From JAJYVT01 sp035534455 (GTDB lineage: Bacteria; Actinomycetota; Acidimicrobiia; Acidimicrobiales; RAAP-2), in the NCBI GenBank assembly GCA_035534455.1, contig DATLRV010000007.1, positions 62,001-126,000 on the forward strand: a DNA stretch of 64,000 nt. The letters are read 5' to 3'. The notes under the pieces are model-generated. The model saw only the letters and a list, made by a program, of their open reading frames with translations. It was not told the origin of the DNA and did not search any database. Positions 58,291-64,000 of this stretch are shown here, in pieces (within the stretch, counting starts at the first letter, position 1; every line of letters starts with the position of its first letter). The position numbers and the translations under genes were made by a program.

Positions 58291-58403
58291 TGCGCGCGTC
58301 GGGGCGCCCCGCCGGAGGGGTGGGCTCCGTGTCGCGCATCGTCGGACCAAACGTAGTTCGGCAACGCGCGCTATCGTCCGCCTCGAGCGGCAAGGTCCGA
58401 GCG

Positions 58404-59501
58404 GTGGAGGCGTGGGTGCCCAAAGACGCCGTAACGCTGCGGGAAGTGGCGGAGGCCGCCCGGGTGCATCCGGGGACGGCCTCCCGCGCGTTGAACGACG
58501 GAACCCGCGCGCTCGTCCGCCCCGAGACGGTCGAGCGTGTGCTCGCCGCCGCCAACCAGCTCGGGTACAAGCCGAACCTCCTGGCGCGCAGCTTCAAGAC
58601 CCGCAGGACCAACTCGGTCGGGATCGTCCTCCCGGACATCAACAATCCTCTCTTCCCGCCCATGGTCCGTGGTCTCGAGGACCGCCTCTTCCAGAACGGC
58701 TACGTCGCACTGCTCGCCAACACGGAGAACAACCCCGACCGCCAGCGCCGGATCTTCGAGGGCATGGCGGACCGTCGGGTGGACGGGCTCGTCCTCGCCA
58801 CGGCGCACCGGCACGACCTGAGCGTCGCCGAGCTCGCGGAGACGGGCATCCCGATCGTGCTCCTCAACCGGGTGGTCGAGGGCGGAAGGTTCTCCTCCGT
58901 CTCGGTGGACGACGCGGAGGGGATCCGCTTGGTCGTCGGGCACTTGCGGGGACTGGGCCACGAACGCGTCGGCCACGTGGCGGGTCCCCAGTCGATGTCG
59001 ACGGGCCACGCGAGGTACCAGGGCTTCCTCGCGTCGATGGAGGAGACGGGCCTGCCCGTCGATCCCCGGTGCGTGGTGTTCGCGGATGCCTTCTCGATCG
59101 CGGAGGGTGAACGGTGCGCGAAGGAGCTGCTCGCCTCGCGGTCTGACCGCCCGAGCGCGATCATCGCCGGGAACGACATGCTTGCGCTCGGCTGCTACTC
59201 GGCCCTCGAGCGGGCCGGCCTCGCGTGCCCCAGCGACGTCTCGATCGTCGGGTTCAACGACATGCCGTTCATCGACCGGCTGAGCCCGCCGCTCACGACG
59301 GTCCGGATCCCGCACTACGAGCTGGGCGTGCACGCAGCTGAGCTGCTCTTGTGGCGACTGCGCGACCCCGAGACGCCCGTGCAGACGGTGCATCTCGCCC
59401 CGCACCTCGTCGAGCGCGGGTCGACCGCATCCGCACGGCGCCCCGCCGCCTCGCCGGGGCTCGGGTCCGGCGTCGTGCCGGCGCCGCAGAGCAGCATGTG
59501 A
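58404..59501 (+). CDS. LacI-family transcriptional regulator
   Basis: 365 residues. N-terminal HTH TLREVAEAARVHPGTASRAL with hinge helix NLLARSFKTR, then a periplasmic-binding-like sugar domain (VGIVLPDINNPLFPPMVRGL, AIIAGNDMLALGCYSALERA, VSIVGFNDMPF). Likely local regulator of the reductase and ABC genes downstream. GTG 58404 has AAGG 9 nt upstream; GTG 58416 is possible. Confidence 0.9.
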   Translation: MEAWVPKDAVTLREVAEAARVHPGTASRALNDGTRALVRPETVERVLAAANQLGYKPNLLARSFKTRRTNSVGIVLPDINNPLFPPMVRGLEDRLFQNGYVALLANTENNPDRQRRIFEGMADRRVDGLVLATAHRHDLSVAELAETGIPIVLLNRVVEGGRFSSVSVDDAEGIRLVVGHLRGLGHERVGHVAGPQSMSTGHARYQGFLASMEETGLPVDPRCVVFADAFSIAEGERCAKELLASRSDRPSAIIAGNDMLALGCYSALERAGLACPSDVSIVGFNDMPFIDRLSPPLTTVRIPHYELGVHAAELLLWRLRDPETPVQTVHLAPHLVERGSTASARRPAASPGLGSGVVPAPQSSM

Positions 59502-59648
59502 CGCCGTCGCTCACGTTGCACCAGCGGTGACGCGGCGTCGGCTCCCGGCCTCCTCGGCCGCCTCGGCCGCCTGCCTCGACAGCGCGACACGATCGTTGTC
59601 CGGCGGAACCCTTGACAAGGAGACCCGTCACTCCGCAGACTGGCGGTG

Positions 59649-60692
59649 ATGCAATCGGTTGCGAAGGCAACCGTCGGGGGGTCCCTCGGTTGGATCGGCA
59701 CCGGCCGGATGGGGGGCGCGATGGCAGCCCGGCTCCTTTCCGCTGGGTTCGACCTGGCGGTCTACAACCGGACGAGGGAGAAGACCGCGCCGCTCGCAGC
59801 GGACGGGGCGGTCGTGGTGGACGCCGTCTGCGACCTGGGGCGACGGGACGTCGTCTTCATCACCGTGGCGTCGTCGGACGACCTTCTCGGCGTGTTGCAG
59901 GGGGACCGGGGCCTGCTCGGGGGGGACTCGGTGCCGACCGTCGTGGTCGACTGCTCGACCGTGTCCCAGGAAGCCAGCGCCACGGCGCGGGCCCTCGCCG
60001 AGGCCCGGGGCGCGGCGTTCCTGGCCGCTCCGGTGAGCGGCAACCCCAAGGTGGCACGTGCCGGCCGGCTCACCATGGCCGTCTCCGGGCCGAAGGACGT
60101 CTTCGACGCCACCTACCCGTACCTGACGACGGTCGCCCGGGAGGCCGCCTACGTCGGGAGCGGCGACGTGGCCCGATTGGTGAAGCTGTGCCACAACTTG
60201 CTCCTCGGTGTCGTGATCCAGTCGCTCGTCGAGGTCACGGTCCTCGCCGAGAAGGGCGGCGTTCGGCGGAGCGACCTGCTCGCCTTTCTGAACGACTCGG
60301 TGATGGGCTCGATGTTCACCGGCTACAAGACGCCGGCCCTCGTCAACCTGGACTTCGCACCGACCTTCACCACCCGCCTGCTCCACAAGGACTTCGATCT
60401 CGGCCTGGACGCGGCTCGTCTTCTGGAGGCTCCCATGCCCGTGGCGGCACTCGTACGCGAGCTCCTCCAGGGCGCGATCGGCGAGGGCATCGGGGACCTG
60501 GACTTTGCGGCGTTGCTCCAGCTCACCGCTCGAGGCGCCGGCCTCGATCTTCACAGCGAGGAGGCGGCGGTGAGCGACGGCTTGTCGGCACCGCCCCGGG
60601 CGGTGGAGGCCGCGGACGGTCACGGAAGTGGAACGGCCGACGAAGGCCGAGGACGCGCGGCGATGGACCAAGGACGGCCAGAGCGCGTGTAG
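59649..60692 (+). CDS. 3-hydroxyisobutyrate dehydrogenase/tartronate-semialdehyde reductase family protein
   Basis: 347 residues. NAD-binding GWIGTGRMGGAMAARLL, substrate motif AAPVSGNPKVARAGRLT, and catalytic Lys in VARLVKLCHNLLLG. Oxidises or reduces a small beta-hydroxyacid. The last 50 residues are an unstructured extension. ATG 59649 (GTG three bases upstream is alternative). 147 bp after the LacI gene; a TTGACA lies at about 59612 in the interval. Confidence 0.88.
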   Translation: MQSVAKATVGGSLGWIGTGRMGGAMAARLLSAGFDLAVYNRTREKTAPLAADGAVVVDAVCDLGRRDVVFITVASSDDLLGVLQGDRGLLGGDSVPTVVVDCSTVSQEASATARALAEARGAAFLAAPVSGNPKVARAGRLTMAVSGPKDVFDATYPYLTTVAREAAYVGSGDVARLVKLCHNLLLGVVIQSLVEVTVLAEKGGVRRSDLLAFLNDSVMGSMFTGYKTPALVNLDFAPTFTTRLLHKDFDLGLDAARLLEAPMPVAALVRELLQGAIGEGIGDLDFAALLQLTARGAGLDLHSEEAAVSDGLSAPPRAVEAADGHGSGTADEGRGRAAMDQGRPERV

Positions 60693-60773
60693 GTGCAGGG
60701 GGGATCCGGCCGGCGATGCCCTTCGTGCATCCCGAACGTCGCCGGAGACACGAAGCTGAACAAGGGAGGGACC

Positions 60774-62081
60774 ATGAGAATGAGAAGAGCGACGGACGGG
60801 GGAGGAGCCGCCGTGCACGTGCGGTCGGCGGTCGCCCGTGCCGGGATCGCCGGCGCGCTCGTCGCGGGAACGGTGCTCGCCGCGTGGAGCGGCACGTCCG
60901 GTGCCGCGCAGGCGCACCACAAGAAGAAGCTCGGGTCGCCGGTCGTGGTCGGCGCCTCGCTCTCCTTGTCCGGGGACTTCTCGACAGACGGCCAGGCGTT
61001 CGACCGCGGGTACCACCTGTGGCAGGCGTGGCAGAACGCGCACGGGGGCCTGCTCGGCCACAAGATCGTGCTCAAGATCCTGTCCGACAAGTCCACACCG
61101 ACACAGGCCGCGACGAACTACAACACGCTGATCTCTTCGGACCACGCAAAGCTGACCATCGGTCCGTTCTCGTCGCTGCTCACGGTCCCGTCCGCCAAGG
61201 CCGCTCACCGTCACGGGTACGCGCTGGTCGAAGGTGCGGGTGGCGCGCCTGCCGTGTTCAAGACAGGACTGAACAACGTCTTCGACGTCTCGTACCCGGT
61301 CGCGACAGGGCTAAAGCCGTTCTGCGAGTGGGTCGCGTCCATGCCGAAGGGCACACGGCCGAAGACGGTCGCCTACGCGACGGTGACAACAATCTTCGAG
61401 GCGACACAGTTCCCCATCGCGAAGCGGATTCTCGGCAAGGCCGGCGTGAGGACCGTCTACACAAAGACCTTCCCGACAGAGACGACCGACTTCACGCCCA
61501 TCGCGAGCGGTGTGGTCGGTAGCCACGCCACAATCGTGATCCTCGGGGACACCGCGGTGTCGACGGTCTCGTCCTTCATGTCGAGCTTCGAGGCCGCCCA
61601 CTTCAACCCGAAGGCGATCATCGCCACCTCCGGGCCGGACCAGGGGGCCGCCTTCCTGAGCGCCGTCGGGACAGCCAACGCAATCGGGGTGATGGTCGAG
61701 GGCGGGTGGTACCCGGGCTTCGCGAGCAAGTCCAGCCACGCCCTGGTGCAGCGCTACGTGAAGAAGTACGGCGGCACAGCGTCGGGGGTGAACGCCGACG
61801 TCGCCGAGGCCTTCTCGGTCGGCGAGGTGCTGACCCAGGCCGTCAAGGCCACGCACGGCTTCACAAACCAGAAGATCATCCACTACCTGCACAGCAACAA
61901 GACGTTCTCCTCGGTGCAGGGCCCGGTGAAGTTCGACAAGGCCGGTGAGAACGTGAAGGGGCTGAACTTCGCCTTCCAGTGGCTCACAAAGACAGGCACG
62001 CCGACCTTCGCGCAGGTGCTGCCGACGACAGCGAAGGGCTCCGTCACACCGCTCTACCCGAAGCCGTCCTGGGGAAGCTGA
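60774..62081 (+). CDS. Branched-chain amino-acid-type ABC substrate-binding protein
   Basis: 435 residues. Signal peptide (AGIAGALVAGTVLAAWSGTS) without lipobox, then a Peripla_BP_6 fold: VVGASLSLSGDFSTDGQAFD, NAHGGLLGHKIVLKILSDKS, TNYNTLISSDHAKLTIGPFS. ATG 60774 has GGGAGGG upstream. Nineteen of its 42 threonine codons are ACA by my reading, remarkable in such a GC-rich genome. First gene of an ABC operon with livH and livM; ligand unknown. Confidence 0.92.
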   Translation: MRMRRATDGGGAAVHVRSAVARAGIAGALVAGTVLAAWSGTSGAAQAHHKKKLGSPVVVGASLSLSGDFSTDGQAFDRGYHLWQAWQNAHGGLLGHKIVLKILSDKSTPTQAATNYNTLISSDHAKLTIGPFSSLLTVPSAKAAHRHGYALVEGAGGAPAVFKTGLNNVFDVSYPVATGLKPFCEWVASMPKGTRPKTVAYATVTTIFEATQFPIAKRILGKAGVRTVYTKTFPTETTDFTPIASGVVGSHATIVILGDTAVSTVSSFMSSFEAAHFNPKAIIATSGPDQGAAFLSAVGTANAIGVMVEGGWYPGFASKSSHALVQRYVKKYGGTASGVNADVAEAFSVGEVLTQAVKATHGFTNQKIIHYLHSNKTFSSVQGPVKFDKAGENVKGLNFAFQWLTKTGTPTFAQVLPTTAKGSVTPLYPKPSWGS

Positions 62082-62130
62082 GCAGACGAACCGAAGACAA
62101 GACCAGCTGATCGGAAGGAGCTGATCGGGA

Positions 62131-63012
62131 TTGGGCACGCAGCTCGTCCAGGCAGTGGTCGACGGGGTGTTGACCGGCGGCGTGTACGCGCTCATGGCCG
62201 CCGGTCTCACCCTGATCTTCGGGGTGCTCGACATCATCAACATCGCTCAGGGGATCTTCGTGGTCCTCGGGGCGTACCTGAGCTACGTCCTGTGGTCCGA
62301 CCTCGGGATCGATCCGTTCCTCGGGCTGTTGATCACCATCCCGACGCTCTTCTTCGTCGGGGTGGGCGTCGAGTGGGCGTTCATCCGGCGCCTCGGCGAG
62401 CGCGACCGGGTGACCATGTCCATCCTGGTCACCTACGCCGTCTCCCTCATCCTCGAGGGCATCTTGGACAACGCGTTCGGCACGAACGTCTTCCAGCTGC
62501 GGCCCTCGTACGAGTCGAGCTCGTTCTTCGTGTTCGGCTTCTACCTCCAGCAGATCTACGTGTACGGGTTCGTCCTCGCCGTCGTCCTGCTCGCGGCGAT
62601 CTACGCGCTCTTGTACCGGTCCCGGTTCGGTGCGAGCGTCCGCGCCTCGCTCCAGGACCGCACCGCCGCCCAGCTGATCGGCGTGAACGTCCGCAGGGTA
62701 TCGACGATCACCTTCGGCATCGGGACGGCCGTGACGGCGGCGGGCGGCATGGTGTTCGGCGTCACCAACGCCTTCAGCGCGAACAGCGGCGCCGACCTGA
62801 TCTCCCGGCTGCTCTCGATCGTAATCCTCGGAGGGCTCGGGAGCATCGGCGGAGCCATGGGTGCGGCGGTGCTGATGCTCGTCTTGGAGGACATCGTCGC
62901 CACCGTCTGGTCGCCGGTCTGGTCGCCGGTCGTGTACTTCGCCGCGCTGCTGATCGTGCTCTCGATCCGACCGGTCGGGCTGTTCGGCCGGACGGCGGCG
63001 AGGGCGCAGTGA
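62131..63012 (+). CDS. livH: ABC permease, LivH type
   Basis: 293 residues with about eight membrane helices: VDGVLTGGVYALMAAGLTLI, GVLDIINIAQGIFVVLGAY and the EAA-like loop ASLQDRTAAQLIGVNVRRVS. Forms the membrane channel with LivM. TTG start at 62131 with GGAG upstream. Its stop TGA is in the first unit of the 14-bp repeat that leads into livM. Confidence 0.93.
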   Translation: MGTQLVQAVVDGVLTGGVYALMAAGLTLIFGVLDIINIAQGIFVVLGAYLSYVLWSDLGIDPFLGLLITIPTLFFVGVGVEWAFIRRLGERDRVTMSILVTYAVSLILEGILDNAFGTNVFQLRPSYESSSFFVFGFYLQQIYVYGFVLAVVLLAAIYALLYRSRFGASVRASLQDRTAAQLIGVNVRRVSTITFGIGTAVTAAGGMVFGVTNAFSANSGADLISRLLSIVILGGLGSIGGAMGAAVLMLVLEDIVATVWSPVWSPVVYFAALLIVLSIRPVGLFGRTAARAQ

Positions 63013-63098
63013 CGAGGGCGCAGTGACGAGGGCGCAGTGACGAGGGCGCAGTGACGGGGGCGCAGTGACGAGGGCGCAGTGACGGGGGCGCAGTGAGC
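63001..63098 (+). repeat. Seven 14-bp units linking livH and livM, each with a GTGA start/stop overlap
   Basis: Seven copies of AGGGCGCAGTGACG (two begin GGGG, the last ends GTGAGC). Each holds a GAGGG-like ribosome-binding sequence 4 nt before GTGA, in which GTG start and TGA stop overlap. The livH stop uses the first unit and the livM GTG the seventh. Confidence 0.93.
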
Positions 63099-64000
63099 GG
63101 AGCCGCGGGCGAGGAGACGGCGACCGCCGCGCCGCGCCCGATGCCGTCCCCCGGACCACTGCCCACGTCGAACCGGCGCGGCACTGCAGCGAGGTCGGCA
63201 AAGGTCGCCTTCTGGCTCGTGATCGCCGGGCTGCTCGTCGCCTTCCCGGCCATCTTCACGAACACAACGGTGACGACCATCGCGGTGTTCTCGATCATCT
63301 TCATGTCGGCGGCGACCGCGTGGAACAGCTTCTCGGGCTATTCGGGCTACGTCAGCATCGGCCACGCCGTGTTCTTCGGGGCTGGTGCGTACACCCTCGT
63401 CCTCATTGCGGCGGACAACCACTGGACGGGTGGCTACAGCGTCTTCGCGCTCGTGCCGCTCGGAGGCGTCGTCTCGGTGGCCATCGCGGTGCCGTTCGGC
63501 CTCGTCGCGCTCCGAACCCGGCGCCACACCTTCGTGGTCGTGACGATCGCGGTGTTCTTCATCTTCCAGCTGCTCGCCTTCAACCTTAAGTTCCTCACCC
63601 GCGGCTCCCAGGGGGTGAGCACGCCGACACCACCGTGGTTCGGCTCCGCCTACAACGACCGCTTCTACTACGCGGCACTCTGCGTGCTTGCCGTCGCGGT
63701 CCTCATCAGCGTGGCCGTCCGGCGGTCGCGTTTCGGCCTTCAGCTGCTCGCCATCCGCGACGACGAGGACCGCGCGGCCGGGCTGGGGGTCCGCACGACG
63801 AGGGTGAAGCTCGTCGCGTTCATGCTGTCGTCGTTTCCGGTCGGGATGGCCGGCGCCGTGTGGGGCTACTTCCTCGGCTCCATCCACCCGCAATTCGCCT
63901 TCAACCCGCTCTTCGATCTCTCCGTCGCGATCATGGCGTTCCTCGGAGGGCTCGGGACGATCTCCGGGCCGCTCCTCGGCGCGGCCCTTCTCGAGTCTCT
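63093..64000 (+). CDS. livM: ABC permease, LivM type (3' end outside window)
   Basis: 302 codons to the right edge. Hydrophilic N-terminus of about 40 residues, then membrane helices: FWLVIAGLLVAFPAIFTN, SGYVSIGHAVFFGAGAYTLV and the loop LLAIRDDEDRAAGLGVRTTR with VKLVAFMLSSFPVGMAGAVW, all typical for LivM. Pairs with LivH. The GTG at 63093 lies in the last repeat unit. ATPase genes would be expected beyond the edge. Confidence 0.92.
   Translation, partial: MSGAAGEETATAAPRPMPSPGPLPTSNRRGTAARSAKVAFWLVIAGLLVAFPAIFTNTTVTTIAVFSIIFMSAATAWNSFSGYSGYVSIGHAVFFGAGAYTLVLIAADNHWTGGYSVFALVPLGGVVSVAIAVPFGLVALRTRRHTFVVVTIAVFFIFQLLAFNLKFLTRGSQGVSTPTPPWFGSAYNDRFYYAALCVLAVAVLISVAVRRSRFGLQLLAIRDDEDRAAGLGVRTTRVKLVAFMLSSFPVGMAGAVWGYFLGSIHPQFAFNPLFDLSVAIMAFLGGLGTISGPLLGAALLES

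Noticed and set aside
63001..63098. Possible CRISPR or iteron origin
   Set aside because: Direct 14-bp tandem units with no spacers; position between two transporter genes and GTGA content explain it better as a translational junction. No replication gene nearby.

Overview
The window reads as chromosomal DNA of a very GC-rich actinobacterium (Actinomycetota, possibly Acidimicrobiia-like; the class is a guess). The evidence is strong G/C at third codon positions, frequent GTG and TTG starts, an AceE-type pyruvate dehydrogenase, an MtrAB/LpqB-like locus, and at least 16 genes whose start codon lies 6-9 nt after a TANNNT -10 box, the pattern of leaderless mRNAs. Nearly all long frames antisense to the genes are composition shadows and were left out.

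Layout. 0-7 kb: a CLC chloride channel cut by the left edge, MarR and Rrf2-like regulators, and a beta-oxidation set (acyl-CoA dehydrogenase, thiolase, 3-hydroxyacyl-CoA dehydrogenase). 7-18 kb: aceE, RNase HI, an SDR, an aldo/keto reductase, then lpdA, the lipoylated E2, and one reading frame that fuses LipB to LipA. The 2-oxoacid dehydrogenase and its lipoylation machinery therefore sit together. 18-24 kb: metH diverging from a PduO-type cobalamin adenosyltransferase (both B12-linked), and leucyl aminopeptidase.

24.5-30.9 kb: a small genomic island inserted in the 3' end of a tRNA-Thr(UGU) gene and bounded by 30-bp direct repeats. It carries a vapC remnant, a DUF1778/GNAT toxin-antitoxin pair, an IS3-family element interrupting an otherwise intact gene, a putative novel toxin-antitoxin pair, a MazF/ribbon-helix-helix pair, and an Hsp20 gene with a divergent regulator. 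No integrase is visible.

31-42 kb: GT2/DUF2304 pair, YfhO-like membrane protein, LLM flavoprotein, GT1 glycosyltransferase, HIT, HAD and DinB proteins, a beta-propeller protein and a cyclic-nucleotide-binding protein.

42-54 kb: the most interesting region. Five copies of a GACTG-N6-CAGTC palindrome lie at the promoters of a Rieske oxygenase, an acyl-CoA dehydrogenase, a DAO oxidoreductase plus cupin, a phytoene-desaturase-like oxidoreductase plus NDP-forming acyl-CoA synthetase, a TetR regulator, an oligopeptide-type binding protein and a class III aminotransferase. This looks like a self-contained TetR regulon for uptake and breakdown of an amine or betaine-like compound.

54-64 kb: an MtrA/MtrB/LpqB-like two-component locus, a collagen-like repeat protein, an acyl-CoA ligase remnant, and a LacI regulator followed by a hydroxyacid reductase and a branched-chain-type ABC transporter that runs off the right edge.
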